Source of the DNA: Silicimonas sp.
GTDB taxonomy: Bacteria > Pseudomonadota > Alphaproteobacteria > Rhodobacterales > Rhodobacteraceae
Assembly: GCA_022820365.1 (NCBI GenBank)
Contig: JAJEFO010000061.1
Coordinates: 58,610 to 122,609 of the forward strand
Reading direction: 5' to 3'
DNA: 64,000 nt
The position numbers and the translations under genes are program-made. Within the stretch, counting starts at the first letter, position 1; each line of letters opens with the position of its first letter. Of this stretch, positions 33,764 to 43,251 are shown in pieces. The notes beneath the pieces are model-generated. The model saw nothing but the letters and a program-made list of their open reading frames with translations. It made no database searches and had not been told where the DNA came from.

Positions 33764-36460
33764 TCAGCCAGCCCGTCCCGCAGCTGCGCTCTCCGTGTCC
33801 GGCAAGGTGACCCGAAACGCTGCGCCGTCAAATCCTGCAACGTAATCGACCTCTCCCCCCAGGCGCTTCATGACCTCGCGGCAGATTGCCAGCCCGAGCC
33901 CCGCGCCACCTCCGGCCCTGTGATCGTCGGCGCGCGTGAATTTCTCGAACATCTCCGCCTGGGACTCCTCCGGAATGCCGGAACCGTTGTCGATGAAGTC
34001 GACAACGTGACGACCGTCAACCTCGTGCACATGAACCCTCAGGCGCGGTTCGGGGGCGTCACAGTATTGCCCGGCATTCGAGATCAGGTTGATGAATACC
34101 TGCGCCAGCCGATCGCAGTCGGTGCGGAGCGGCACTTTCTCGTCACTTCCTTTCCGATCGACCGCCAGCGCCGCATCGGCACCCAGCTGACCGGTTGCAA
34201 CGAACGCCCTGTCCAGAACCGCATCAAGCGTGTCTTCCTGCCGGTTCAGGATGACCTGCCCGCTCTCGAGCACGCTCAGGTCCAGCAGGTCGTCAAGAAG
34301 CCGCGTCATGCGGACCGCCTCTCCATTTATGGTCTGGCTGAACTTCTGGCGATCCTCCGCCGACATCGACTCGCCATCCATCAATATCTCGCTGAACGAT
34401 CGGATCGAGGTCATTGGAGTGCGCAACTCGTGGCTGACCTGGCTGAGAAAGTTGTCTTTCTGGAACGAGAGCGCGACGAGCTTCTCGTTCGCCTCACGCA
34501 ACTGGCCCGCGGTGTTCTCAAGCTCCCTCGATTTTGCCTCAAGCTGGCTGGAATACTCGAGGATTTGCTGAGCCTCGTCAGCGACTCTCATCATGTCCTC
34601 AACCGAAACCGACACGCCGCCCGTAATCTGAGCGGTCATCGCGTGCGCGGTCGCCGCCCCGACGGAACCCGCAAGTTCGCGCTCAAGTCGTTCGACAAAT
34701 GCTGGCGTCACGTCCGGAAGAGATGCGCTTTTGCCCTGTCTTTGGGCCTCCGCCCTGAAGAGCGCCTGAGCGTCTGTGGCGCCAAGAAGACGTTGCGTCA
34801 TCATGAGGAGGTCTTCGGCTTCGACCGCACCGCTGCTCCAGCCCCGGATTCCACCTGAATACCGGAATATGTTGACGAATCGGGCGCCCTGGAGGCGTTC
34901 AAGCGGAGTCTGGGAGCTAAGAAGGGAGAATGCCAGGAACGACCCGGTATTCAGGACCATTGACCAGAACACGGAGTGCACCAGCGGATCCAGCCCCTCT
35001 ATTCCGAAGAGTGCGTGGGGACGAAGCAGCGTGATGCCGAGCGGGCCATGCGCAAAGATCTCCGGCGTCAGAATGCCGGTCGCTCCGAAACTTGGCAGGA
35101 ATGAGGTCCAGATCCAGACCACCAAACCAACCGAAAGCCCGGCGGCCGCGCCAACCCGGGTTGCGCCGCGCCAGAAGATTGCACCCAAGAGGGCGGGCAG
35201 TACCTGCGCAACGCCTGTAAACGACACCAGGCCGATCGCGGCGAGCGCTGCTCCTCCGCCCGAAAGAACGAAATAAAGATACCCGAAGAAAAGGATGCCC
35301 GCGATTGACAGGCGGCGCGACAGGATCACGACGTGGCGCACGTCGCCCGAAAGGGCGGCCCTGCCCTCCCTCAAGTTGAGCCAGATCGGCATCACGACAT
35401 GGTTCGAAACCATGGTGGACACCGCGATTGCCGCGACGATCACCATCGACGTCGCCGAACTGAAGCCGCCCAGAAAAGCCAGCATCGCGAGCGCGTTTCG
35501 ATCAAATGCGAGCGGCACGGTTTGCACGAACAGATCCGGATTCGAGCCTTCGGGGCTCACCGACAGCCCGGCGACGGCGATCGGGACGACGAAAAGGCTG
35601 ATCAACAGGAGGTAAAGCGGAAACGCCCAGCTTGCGGTTGCAAGATGCCGCTCGTCTGAGTTTTCAACGACCATCACCTGGAACATGCGCGGCAGGCAGA
35701 TGAATGCGGCCGCAGACAGGAATATCAGCGTTGCCCACCGATCCGCTCCGGTGTCCCAGCTGGATATCGGGGACGCATCTATGGCTTGAAGCGTTGGGCC
35801 CACTCCACCGCTGACAACAAAGACGACGAACATTCCCACGGCCATCAGGGCGGCAAGCTTGACGACCGCCTCGACGGCAATGGCCGTGACCACCCCGTGG
35901 TGCCGCTCGTTCGCGTCCAGGTTGCGCGTTCCGAAGATGATCGTGAAGAGCGCTAGCCCGGCGGCGATCAGAAGCGCCGTGTTCCGCAAGGAATGCGGGT
36001 CCGACGCCGATCCAGACTGCGAGAATGCGTCCAGGCTCAGGGTCACGGACTGAAGCTGCAAGGCGATGTACGGGGTCGTTCCAAGCACTGCCAGGCAGGT
36101 CACGAGAACGCCAAGCGCGTTCGACTTGCCGTAACGTGACGAGATCAGGTCGGCGATCGACGTGATCCTCTGCGAACGGCCAATCCGCACCAGGCGGCGC
36201 AGGATCACCCACCATCCGATCATGACGAGCGTCGGGCCGAGATAGATCGTCACGAACTCCATGCCGGAGCGCGCCGCATACCCGACCGCGCCGTAAAAGG
36301 TCCAGGCTGTGCAGTAGACGGACAGGGACAAGGTGTATACCACCGGTGAACGGAGCCATCGGGCCCGTCCGCGTTCGGCCTGCTTGTCGGCCCAGAACGC
36401 CACTCCAAAGAGCAACAAGACATAGGCGACGCAAATGCTGACCAGGACGTCGAAGCTCAC
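33764..36460 (-). CDS. sodium/solute symporter-histidine kinase (CrbS/CbrA-type)
   Basis: 898 residues from GTG 36460 (GAGGAG eight bases upstream; GTGA overlap with the preceding gene). Residues about 1-500 are an SSS/SLC5 symporter domain with some 13 helices (VYTLSLSVYCTAWTFYGAVG near 45; GFSSATSMVIVAAIAVSTMV near 330). A STAC-like linker (about 590-625), a coiled coil, HisKA with the phospho-accepting His677 (QVSHELRTP) and a HATPase (NLISNAGQYC, DNGSGIPEE, GGAGLGLAICREVM) follow. CrbS-type kinases sense acetate or other organic substrates and control acetyl-CoA synthetase. The acs gene lies 8 kb away in the same locus. The cognate regulator is probably the receiver protein at 36732-37100. 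Confidence 0.92.
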   Translation of the reverse strand: MSFDVLVSICVAYVLLLFGVAFWADKQAERGRARWLRSPVVYTLSLSVYCTAWTFYGAVGYAARSGMEFVTIYLGPTLVMIGWWVILRRLVRIGRSQRITSIADLISSRYGKSNALGVLVTCLAVLGTTPYIALQLQSVTLSLDAFSQSGSASDPHSLRNTALLIAAGLALFTIIFGTRNLDANERHHGVVTAIAVEAVVKLAALMAVGMFVVFVVSGGVGPTLQAIDASPISSWDTGADRWATLIFLSAAAFICLPRMFQVMVVENSDERHLATASWAFPLYLLLISLFVVPIAVAGLSVSPEGSNPDLFVQTVPLAFDRNALAMLAFLGGFSSATSMVIVAAIAVSTMVSNHVVMPIWLNLREGRAALSGDVRHVVILSRRLSIAGILFFGYLYFVLSGGGAALAAIGLVSFTGVAQVLPALLGAIFWRGATRVGAAAGLSVGLVVWIWTSFLPSFGATGILTPEIFAHGPLGITLLRPHALFGIEGLDPLVHSVFWSMVLNTGSFLAFSLLSSQTPLERLQGARFVNIFRYSGGIRGWSSGAVEAEDLLMMTQRLLGATDAQALFRAEAQRQGKSASLPDVTPAFVERLERELAGSVGAATAHAMTAQITGGVSVSVEDMMRVADEAQQILEYSSQLEAKSRELENTAGQLREANEKLVALSFQKDNFLSQVSHELRTPMTSIRSFSEILMDGESMSAEDRQKFSQTINGEAVRMTRLLDDLLDLSVLESGQVILNRQEDTLDAVLDRAFVATGQLGADAALAVDRKGSDEKVPLRTDCDRLAQVFINLISNAGQYCDAPEPRLRVHVHEVDGRHVVDFIDNGSGIPEESQAEMFEKFTRADDHRAGGGAGLGLAICREVMKRLGGEVDYVAGFDGAAFRVTLPDTESAAAGRAG

Positions 36461-36732
36461 GTCTTGGGCTCCTCGTGCCGGCCTTCGCGGGAGCGTTCGG
36501 AAATGCGCGCGATTCTTGACAGTGATCGTGACAGGAAACCGGACAGGCCGATCAACACCATCCACACCGAGAACACGTATACCAGCGCAGAGGATGTCGC
36601 GCGGCCAGTGGCCCAGAGAATCGGGATCACTATCAGGACAATCGCGAGCAGCGGCAGGAGATTCGCGGCGTCAATCACACGCCGCTGGCGTGTCGAGGTC
36701 TCGGACGGCGAATTCGGCCCTGGGTCGGACAT
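36457..36732 (-). CDS. small two-helix membrane protein between kinase and response regulator
   Basis: 91 residues: a polar N-terminus, two helices (about 20-42 and 50-70) and a basic C-terminus (SRIARISERSREGR). Its ATG overlaps the response-regulator stop (TGATG) and its stop overlaps the kinase GTG start, so all three are translationally coupled. No known family. The tight coupling argues that it works with the kinase, perhaps as an accessory subunit of the symporter-like sensor; this is inference. Confidence 0.75.
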   Translation of the reverse strand: MSDPGPNSPSETSTRQRRVIDAANLLPLLAIVLIVIPILWATGRATSSALVYVFSVWMVLIGLSGFLSRSLSRIARISERSREGRHEEPKT

Positions 36733-37100
36733 CAACGCACCAGTTCACGTGCGCTCGCCAGCATCTCGGCGTTCGAGAAGGGCTTGGTCATGAACTTGTT
36801 CACGCCAAGCCTATCGGCCAGCTCCTTGTCCTTCTTCTGCCCGCGCGCCGTCAGCATCATGACCGGAATGTCCCGCATTGCCTCGTCGGCACGCATGTCG
36901 CTCAGAATGTCGTAACCGGACCTGTTCGGCAGCATGACATCAAGTATCACGAGATCGGGATTCCGGTTTCGCACCGCTTCCAGCGCATTCCCGCCGTCCG
37001 AACATGTGTCCACGCGCCAGCCTTCGCGCGACAGGATGAACCTGATCGCCTCGATTATGTTCGGCTCGTCCTCGATCAGCAGGACCCGCGTTTCCGTCAC
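36732..37100 (-). CDS. single-domain response regulator (receiver only)
   Basis: 122 residues from GTG 37100, with GGGAGGGG upstream. The CheY-like receiver has acidic pocket IEDE (10-12), phospho-acceptor Asp54 in VILDVMLP, the Thr in MMLTARG and the conserved Lys in MTKPFS. There is no output domain, so it must act by protein contact or as a phosphorelay intermediate. It is the first gene of the RR-membrane protein-kinase operon. In classical CrbSR the regulator carries a DNA-binding domain, which is absent here. Confidence 0.92.
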   Translation of the reverse strand: MTETRVLLIEDEPNIIEAIRFILSREGWRVDTCSDGGNALEAVRNRNPDLVILDVMLPNRSGYDILSDMRADEAMRDIPVMMLTARGQKKDKELADRLGVNKFMTKPFSNAEMLASARELVR

Positions 37101-37163
37101 CGTCGATCCCCTCCCCGGATGATGGCGCTGGTCGCAAGAATATGACCAGACCGGCCAAGAGTG

Positions 37164-38486
37164 TCAAAGCCGTTCGTCCGACAGGGTCGAGAATACCGCA
37201 GGCTCGCGCCGCGCCGGGCACATCTTCTCGGCGCAAACCCGACAGGTCGTTCCGGCCCGGAGAATCCTGTTGGCCTCACGACCGCGCGGCCATGGCCGGA
37301 TCAGCATCCACGACATCATGACCGCAGGGCCCTCGAACCCCAGCGGGTGAGTGATCTCCGCAACCGCATGCACGTCGAACAGGTAGTCGTCGCGCCCGCT
37401 CATCGCCAGCGTTTCGCGAACCGGAACCATCGGCTGCTGGCCGACCCTGAAGAGCGGCCAGAGCGGGCAGGCCCCGCCATAGCGAGGCAGATCGAAGTCC
37501 GGCAAGGGCTTGCGAAAGGTCAGCGTGCCCGAGGCGTCGCACCCGACCAGGCCGAAAGACCCGTGATCCCGCAAGACATCAGGATCCAGTGTTGCGAGGC
37601 GACGGAACAATGCCGGCAGCGGCGCACCGAGCACATCCGCAAGGGCAAGCGGCTCTTCCGTATTTCCGAGCGCGTCTTCAAGCGACGGCTTCGGAATTGC
37701 GGCCGCATCTGCCGCGTATTGCTTAAGATAGCCATGGGCCAGTTCCTGCGCCGCCAGAGTCCTGATCTCTTCCGCACCATCCACGATCGCTTCTATCGGT
37801 GCCGCGGCATCACGCTCAAGCTCGTCAATCGTCCAGCCGCGCGCGATCAGCCATTGTTCGACCTCGTCCTGCGGCAGCGAACCCGTGCCACGGTCATCGG
37901 CTTCGGCTTCCAGGTAGCCCACCAGCGACTCCGTGGCATCTGCAAGACGCTGGCTGTCCTCGTGGATGTTGCGGGCGAACCTCCGCTGCCATGCGGGCTC
38001 GACCGGATCGCCGCCTGCCAGGATGCCGCTGGCGGATCGGATTGCCGTGACGCTCGTCAGCACGTTGTGCATCGATGCCGAAAGGAAGGGATCGTGGGTC
38101 AGGCGATCATCGAGACGCTCGACCACCTGCTCGAGTCGGGCGCTCTCGCGGAACTGCGCCTCGATCAACCGTGCCCAGCCAGGGAAGCGGCTGGCGAGCT
38201 CGTCGGCCCTGCCGCGCTCCGCCGCCACCTCGTTGTGCTTGTCGGCAGCGGAATCCAGCGATGCCAAGAGCGCTGACTCCACCCCTTCGCCGATGGCTTC
38301 CGGATCGGCGCCGAGCGCTTCGGAAATTCTCAGAAGCAGGGAACCACCGATTCTGCGGCGGTTGTGCTCGATGAGATTGAGATAGCTCGCCGAAATCCCG
38401 CAGGCCCTTGCAAGCTCGGCCTGTTTCATTCCGAGTGCCATCCGGCTGTTGCGGATCCGCGTGCCTGCAAGCAGCGAACGGCTCAT
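37164..38486 (-). CDS. ScfR-type XRE regulator with DUF2083 domain
   Basis: 440 residues: an N-terminal XRE helix-turn-helix (residues about 9-62: GTRIRNSRMALGMKQAELAR then SASYLNLIEHNRR), a middle helical region, and a C-terminal DUF2083 effector domain ending in a cysteine cluster (TTCRVCAEKMCPARR, about 414-428). The family includes RamB and PrpR, which sense short-chain acyl-CoA or related signals, some through an iron-sulfur cluster. It is divergent from the Liv-type transporter operon that ends in acs, so it probably controls acetate or propionate use. TTTGCAA boxes lie in the shared intergenic region. Confidence 0.92.
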   Translation of the reverse strand: MSRSLLAGTRIRNSRMALGMKQAELARACGISASYLNLIEHNRRRIGGSLLLRISEALGADPEAIGEGVESALLASLDSAADKHNEVAAERGRADELASRFPGWARLIEAQFRESARLEQVVERLDDRLTHDPFLSASMHNVLTSVTAIRSASGILAGGDPVEPAWQRRFARNIHEDSQRLADATESLVGYLEAEADDRGTGSLPQDEVEQWLIARGWTIDELERDAAAPIEAIVDGAEEIRTLAAQELAHGYLKQYAADAAAIPKPSLEDALGNTEEPLALADVLGAPLPALFRRLATLDPDVLRDHGSFGLVGCDASGTLTFRKPLPDFDLPRYGGACPLWPLFRVGQQPMVPVRETLAMSGRDDYLFDVHAVAEITHPLGFEGPAVMMSWMLIRPWPRGREANRILRAGTTCRVCAEKMCPARREPAVFSTLSDERL

Positions 38487-38512
38487 GGGAACCTCCCTTT
38501 CTTTCTGGCCGG

Positions 38513-38606
38513 TTTTGCAACCGCGCGAAAACTAATTTACAATCTTTGGACCTATCTTGTCTATCAATTTGCAAGATTATTTTTTTGTTTCATGTAATTG
38601 TTGCAC
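38513..38606. promoter_or_regulatory. TTTGCAA-type boxes, candidate ScfR operators
   Basis: TTTTGCAA (38513-38520), AATTTACAA (38534-38542), AATTTGCAA (38566-38574) and AATTGTTGCAC (38596-38606) lie in the divergent region. The second and third are 32 bases apart, three helical turns. RamB-type regulators are known to bind TTTGCAA-rich sites, so these fit the adjacent regulator. An A/T-rich stretch around 38575-38592 may hold the promoter. Confidence 0.5.
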
Positions 38607-38711
38607 TATTTTCAATTCATGCCCGATGATGATGGCACTCTGTAAACGTCGATCACTGTGCTGGTTCGCATGTCAGTCTGGTCGGCATTCCATCCACACG
38701 GGAGGACACCC

Positions 38712-40052
38712 ATGTCAAAGAACGAACTAACCCGCCGAAGCATGCTGAAGGCCGGTGTCGCCGGCCTGGCAACGCCAACCGTCTTCGCAGGCGCGGCCTA
38801 TTCTTTCACGAACGACCCGCAGGGCGGTGCGGTCACCCTCGGCTTCAACGTGCCGCAGACCGGGCCATACGCGGACGAGGGCGCGGACGAACTGCGCGCC
38901 TACCAACTCGCTGTCGAACACCTGAACGGTGGCGGCGACGGCGGCATGATAAACACCTTCTCGTCCAAGACCCTCGACGGCAACGGCATCCTCGGCCAGA
39001 AGGTCGAGTTCGTCACTGGCGACACGCAGACCAAGGGGGACGCCGCCCGCGCATCAGCGAAGTCGATGATCGAGAAGGACGGCGCCATCATGATCACTGG
39101 CGGCTCGTCTTCGAGCACTGCCATCGCCGTGCAGGGCCTCTGCCAGGAGGCGGGCATCATCTTCATGGCAGGCCTGACTCACTCGAACGACACGACCGGA
39201 AAGGACCGGAAGGCGAACGGTTTCCGCCACTTCTTCAACGGCTACATGTCGGGTGCCGCTTTGGCCCCGGTGCTCGCCAACCGCTACGGCACCGATCGCA
39301 AGGCCTATCACCTGACGGCGGACTACACCTGGGGCTGGACGCAGCAGGAATCGATCGCCAATTCGACGGAAGCGCTCGGCTGGGAGACCATCAACAACGT
39401 GATGACCCCGCTGGCGTCCACGGACTTCTCGTCCTACATCGCGCCAGTTCTGAACTCCGGCGCCGACGTCCTGGTGCTCAACCACTACGGCGGCAACATG
39501 GTGAACTCGCTCACCAACGCCGTCCAGTTCGGCTTGCGTGACAGGGAAGCGAACGGCAAGAACTTCGAGATCGTCGTGCCCCTTTATTCTCGCCTGATGG
39601 CACGCGGCGCCGGCGAGAACGTCAAGGGCATCCTCGGCTCCACCAACTGGCACTGGTCGCTGCCGGATGACGGATCGAAGGCGTTCGTGCGGTCGTTCGG
39701 CACCCAGTACGGCTTCCCGCCCAGCCAGGCCGCCCACACCTGCTACGTGCAGACGCTGCTCTATGCGGATGCCGTGAACAGGGCCGGCAGCTTCAATCCC
39801 TGCGCCGTTGTCGAAGCCCTCGAAGGCTTCGAGTTCGACGGCCTTGGCAACGGTCCGACGCTCTACCGTGCCGACGACCACCAGTGTTTCAAGGACGTGC
39901 TGGTCGTGCAGGGCAAGGAGAACCCGACCTCCGAGTTCGACATTCTCGAGGTCGTGGAAGTCACGCCGCGCGCGCAGGTCGAGTATCCTGCGGACCACCC
40001 GATGTTCGGTGGCGCCGAGGCCAGCCTCGGCAGCTGCAACCCCGGCGCGTAA
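38712..40052 (+). CDS. Liv-type ABC transporter substrate-binding protein, Tat-exported
   Basis: 446 residues with GGAGG before ATG 38712. The N-terminus carries a twin-arginine signal (LTRRSMLKAGVAGLATPTVF), so it is folded before export. The mature part is a Peripla_BP_6-type protein: VTLGFNVPQTGPYADEGADE, GDTQTKGDAARASAKSMI and the SGSSSST-like ligand loop (GGSSSSTAIA). Family members bind branched amino acids, short amides, urea or aromatic acids. Here the gene sits upstream of acetyl-CoA synthetase and divergent from an ScfR regulator, which points to a short-chain organic acid or its precursor. The ligand is not known. A strong hairpin follows it. Confidence 0.92.
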   Translation: MSKNELTRRSMLKAGVAGLATPTVFAGAAYSFTNDPQGGAVTLGFNVPQTGPYADEGADELRAYQLAVEHLNGGGDGGMINTFSSKTLDGNGILGQKVEFVTGDTQTKGDAARASAKSMIEKDGAIMITGGSSSSTAIAVQGLCQEAGIIFMAGLTHSNDTTGKDRKANGFRHFFNGYMSGAALAPVLANRYGTDRKAYHLTADYTWGWTQQESIANSTEALGWETINNVMTPLASTDFSSYIAPVLNSGADVLVLNHYGGNMVNSLTNAVQFGLRDREANGKNFEIVVPLYSRLMARGAGENVKGILGSTNWHWSLPDDGSKAFVRSFGTQYGFPPSQAAHTCYVQTLLYADAVNRAGSFNPCAVVEALEGFEFDGLGNGPTLYRADDHQCFKDVLVVQGKENPTSEFDILEVVEVTPRAQVEYPADHPMFGGAEASLGSCNPGA

Positions 40053-40064
40053 CGGCACAACGGC

Positions 40065-40093
40065 TGCGGAGGCGCCCATACAGCGCCTCCGCA
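40065..40093 (+). other. intercistronic hairpin after the Liv-type binding-protein gene
   Basis: The perfect 11-bp inverted repeat TGCGGAGGCGC / GCGCCTCCGCA with a 7-base loop lies 12 bases after the stop, with no T-tract. It is a likely mRNA stability element that raises binding-protein expression over the permeases. Confidence 0.75.
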
Positions 40094-40176
40094 ACACTCT
40101 CGAAGGTGACAAGAAACGGCGCTTCCCTTACCTAGGGGCACGCCACTCTCAAATCGGACAACCGGGAGACAGAACC

Positions 40177-41208
40177 GTGGACGCCTTACTCCTGCAAATC
40201 CTGAACGGGCTCGACAAGGGATCGGCATACGCCCTGATCGCACTCGGCCTGACGCTCATCTTCGGCACGCTCGGCGTCGTCAACTTCGCGCATGGCGCAC
40301 TCTTCATGATCGGCGCGTTCTGCGCAGTGTTCATCCAAGGCCTGCTGAACCTGAGTTACGAGACAATTGACGAGACGCAGAAGGACTTTCTCGGAAACCC
40401 GCTGAAGGTCAAGACACCCTATCTGGAGAACTGGTTCGGCCCCGAAACGGGCGGCGCGATCATAGACTGGTCCGTGCCGCTGGCGATCCTATTCGCCATC
40501 CCGGTCATGATCGCCGTCGGTGTCATAATGGAGCGGGGCTTGATCAAGCACTTCTACAAGCGCCCTCATGCCGACCAGATCCTGGTGACCTTTGGCCTGG
40601 CGATCGTCTTGCAGGAAGTCATCAAGTACTTCTACGGCGCCAACCCGATCCCGACCCCCGCACCCTCGTCGCTGACGGGCGCATTCGACTTCGGCGTGCT
40701 GCTCGGCTTCGACCCGAACGCCATCATATACCCCTATTGGAGGATGATCTATTTCGTGTTCGCCATTGCGATCATCGGAAGCGTCTTCGCCTTCCTGCAG
40801 TTCACGACCTTCGGAATGGTGGTGCGCGCGGGCATGGCTGACCGCGAGACGGTGAGCATGCTCGGCATCAACATCGACAAGCGGTTCACCATGATGTTCG
40901 GCATCGCCGCCGCGGTCGCAGGGCTTGCGGGCGTCATGTACACCCCGATAAACCCGCCAAACTACCACATGGGCATGGATTTCCTTGTCCTCAGCTTCGT
41001 CGTTGTGGTCGTGGGCGGCATGGGGTCGCTCCCGGGTGCCGTCCTTGCAGGGTTCCTGCTCGGCATCCTGGAGAGCTTCGCATCGACGACCTGGGCCACG
41101 ACGACAATCCCGGGCATCAACCAGGTCATCATCTACGTGGTCGCGATCATCGTGCTGCTGACCCGCCCGCGCGGGCTCATGGGCCGCAAAGGCGTGATGG
41201 AGGAGTAA
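40177..41208 (+). CDS. Liv-type ABC transporter permease (LivH class)
   Basis: 343 residues from GTG 40177, with GGGAGA nine bases upstream. It is a typical Liv[21 protein letters not shown], then [20 protein letters not shown] near residues 26-45, about eight helices and the [13 protein letters not shown] segment. A longer in-frame extension upstream belongs to the intergenic region and is not used. It has a periplasmic segment of about 60 residues (70-130) that is longer than in E. coli LivH. It pairs with the LivM-class gene four bases downstream. Confidence 0.93.
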   Translation: MDALLLQILNGLDKGSAYALIALGLTLIFGTLGVVNFAHGALFMIGAFCAVFIQGLLNLSYETIDETQKDFLGNPLKVKTPYLENWFGPETGGAIIDWSVPLAILFAIPVMIAVGVIMERGLIKHFYKRPHADQILVTFGLAIVLQEVIKYFYGANPIPTPAPSSLTGAFDFGVLLGFDPNAIIYPYWRMIYFVFAIAIIGSVFAFLQFTTFGMVVRAGMADRETVSMLGINIDKRFTMMFGIAAAVAGLAGVMYTPINPPNYHMGMDFLVLSFVVVVVGGMGSLPGAVLAGFLLGILESFASTTWATTTIPGINQVIIYVVAIIVLLTRPRGLMGRKGVMEE

Positions 41209-41212
41209 GGAC

Positions 41213-42415
41213 ATGCTGGGTCTCAACAAGAACGATACAACGCTGTTCGTCGTCATAATCATCCTCACGATCCTGGCGCCGTTCCTGCTCAACCCGTTTC
41301 CGACCGAGAGCACGCTTGCTCAGTTCAACGCGGGCTATCCGGACCTGATGGAGAAGTTCGTCGTCTTCGGCATCTTCGCCATCGGGTTCAACATCCTGTT
41401 CGGCCTGACCGGCTACCTTTCCTTCGGTCACGCCGCGTTTCTTGGGGTCGGATCATATTCCGCTGTCTGGATCTACAAGCTCTTCACCTACAACGTGATT
41501 CCTGCACTGATCCTGGCCGTGATCGTCTCGGGCATCTTCGCGGTCCTGATCGGCTACGTGTCGCTCCGGCGCTCTGGAATCTACTTCTCGATTCTGACTC
41601 TGGCCTTTGCGCAGATGAGCTTCGCGCTCGCCTACTCCGTGCTGTCGAACCCGAAGTTCAACCTCACGAACGGGGAGACCGGGTTGCAGATCTACGCGAA
41701 CGACCTTCAGCTCTTCCACCGCGAGAGCCTGCCGGACTTCCCGCACATCTTCGGGCTGTCCATGGGCTCGACATACAAGCTCGGGGTCGGGCCTTGGGAG
41801 TTCCAGTTCAACGTGGCCTACTATTTCTGCGCGATCATGATGATCCTGTCCTTCTACTTCGCGATCAGGCTATTTCGGTCGCCGTTCGGGATGATGCTGC
41901 GCGCCGTCAAGTCGAACCAGCAGCGACTGAACTATACCGGCCTCAATTCGCGGCCCTACATGCTTGCGGCCTTCGTGATCTCGGGCATGTATGCAGGCTT
42001 GGCCGGCGGCCTCCTCGCGGTGACCGACCCCCTGGCCGGCGCCGAAAGGATGCAGTGGACCGCAAGTGGCGAAGTCGTGCTGATGACAATTCTCGGCGGC
42101 GCCGGGACGCTGATCGGCCCGGTTCTCGGAGCGGGCTTCATCAAGTATTTCGAGAACATCTTCTCGAAGATCAACGACCAGGTTCTCCATCAGTGGTTTA
42201 CGTTCCTGCCGGACGGCTTAGAGAATCTCCTCGTCGCAATCGTCCATCCGTTCATCGGCAAGGGCTGGCACCTGACGCTGGGCATTCTCTTCATGCTCGT
42301 GGTCATTTTTCTTCCTGGCGGACTGGTCGAGGGCGGACAGCGCATCGCGCGCACTGCCCGCCGCCTGATGAGACGTGACAAGGCTGCCGACGCATCGAAC
42401 GTCTCTGCAGAATGA
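41213..42415 (+). CDS. Liv-type ABC transporter permease (LivM class)
   Basis: 400 residues with roughly ten helices. The LivM signature [20 protein letters not shown] lies near residue 60, and the coupling region is [20 protein letters not shown] near 225. A long loop (about 150-200, with [17 protein letters not shown]) is periplasmic. The C-terminal [14 protein letters not shown] tail is cytoplasmic. It forms the channel with the upstream permease. Confidence 0.93.
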   Translation: MLGLNKNDTTLFVVIIILTILAPFLLNPFPTESTLAQFNAGYPDLMEKFVVFGIFAIGFNILFGLTGYLSFGHAAFLGVGSYSAVWIYKLFTYNVIPALILAVIVSGIFAVLIGYVSLRRSGIYFSILTLAFAQMSFALAYSVLSNPKFNLTNGETGLQIYANDLQLFHRESLPDFPHIFGLSMGSTYKLGVGPWEFQFNVAYYFCAIMMILSFYFAIRLFRSPFGMMLRAVKSNQQRLNYTGLNSRPYMLAAFVISGMYAGLAGGLLAVTDPLAGAERMQWTASGEVVLMTILGGAGTLIGPVLGAGFIKYFENIFSKINDQVLHQWFTFLPDGLENLLVAIVHPFIGKGWHLTLGILFMLVVIFLPGGLVEGGQRIARTARRLMRRDKAADASNVSAE

Positions 42416-42427
42416 GGATGTACGAAA

Positions 42428-43186
42428 ATGGCTATTCTTGAAGTCAAGGGTGTCAACAAGAACTTTGGTGGCCTTGCCGCGCTGTCGGACGTAAACCTCT
42501 CCGTTCAGGAAGACACCGTCCACGCAATCATTGGCCCGAACGGCGCCGGAAAGTCGACATTGCTTAACTGCCTCGTGGGCAAGCTCATGCCTGATTCCGG
42601 ATCAGTCATGTTCGACGGCCAGTCGGTGCTCGGGCGCAAGCCGCACGAAATCAACCAGATGGGCATCAGTCGCGTGTTTCAGACGCCTGAGATCTTCGGC
42701 GATCTAACGGTCCTTGAGAACATCATGATCCCCTGTTTCGCCAAACGCGACGGGGCATTCCGGATGCATGCCTTCGAGCAGTTCGCCCACGAGACGGAAC
42801 TCATCGACAAGTCCGACGCGATCCTCGCGGATGTCAGCATGGCGGGCCAGCGGGACGCGCATGCTGCATCACTGAGCCGGGGCGACAAGCGCCGGCTCGA
42901 AATGGCCATGTGCCTGGTGCAGGAACCGCGGCTTCTGCTGCTCGACGAGCCGACGGCCGGCATGGCCCGTGCGGACACCAACAACACGATCGATCTCCTC
43001 AAGGAGATCAACAGCAAGCGTCACATCACCATGGTGATCATCGAGCATGACATGCATGTCGTGTTCAGCCTCGCGGAACGGATCACGGTCCTGGCGCAGG
43101 GAACGCCGCTTGTCGAGGACACTCCGGACAACATCAAGGGCAACCCGAAGGTGCAGGAAGCCTATCTGGGAGAGAGCCAAAACTAG
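42428..43186 (+). CDS. Liv-type ABC transporter ATPase (LivG class)
   Basis: 252 residues. Walker A is GPNGAGKST near residue 37, Q-loop VFQTPEIFGDLTV, Walker B LLLLDEPTAGM and H-loop IIEHDMHVV. The signature reads LSRGDKRRLEMAM instead of the standard LSGGQ; I have the impression that this variant occurs in close relatives, so I do not treat it as a defect. It makes a heterodimer with the LivF-class ATPase 66 bases downstream. Confidence 0.92.
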   Translation: MAILEVKGVNKNFGGLAALSDVNLSVQEDTVHAIIGPNGAGKSTLLNCLVGKLMPDSGSVMFDGQSVLGRKPHEINQMGISRVFQTPEIFGDLTVLENIMIPCFAKRDGAFRMHAFEQFAHETELIDKSDAILADVSMAGQRDAHAASLSRGDKRRLEMAMCLVQEPRLLLLDEPTAGMARADTNNTIDLLKEINSKRHITMVIIEHDMHVVFSLAERITVLAQGTPLVEDTPDNIKGNPKVQEAYLGESQN

Positions 43187-43251
43187 CGTTGAGGATGCCG
43201 TCGGCGACTGCCGCCCAAAACACGCCAAACCCGCCCGGGAGGGAGACGAAA

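Noticed and set aside
42868..42906. LSRGDKRR signature of the LivG-class ATPase as a sign of inactivation
   Set aside because: All other motifs are intact and, as far as I recall, this variant occurs in related transporters, so loss of function is not supported.
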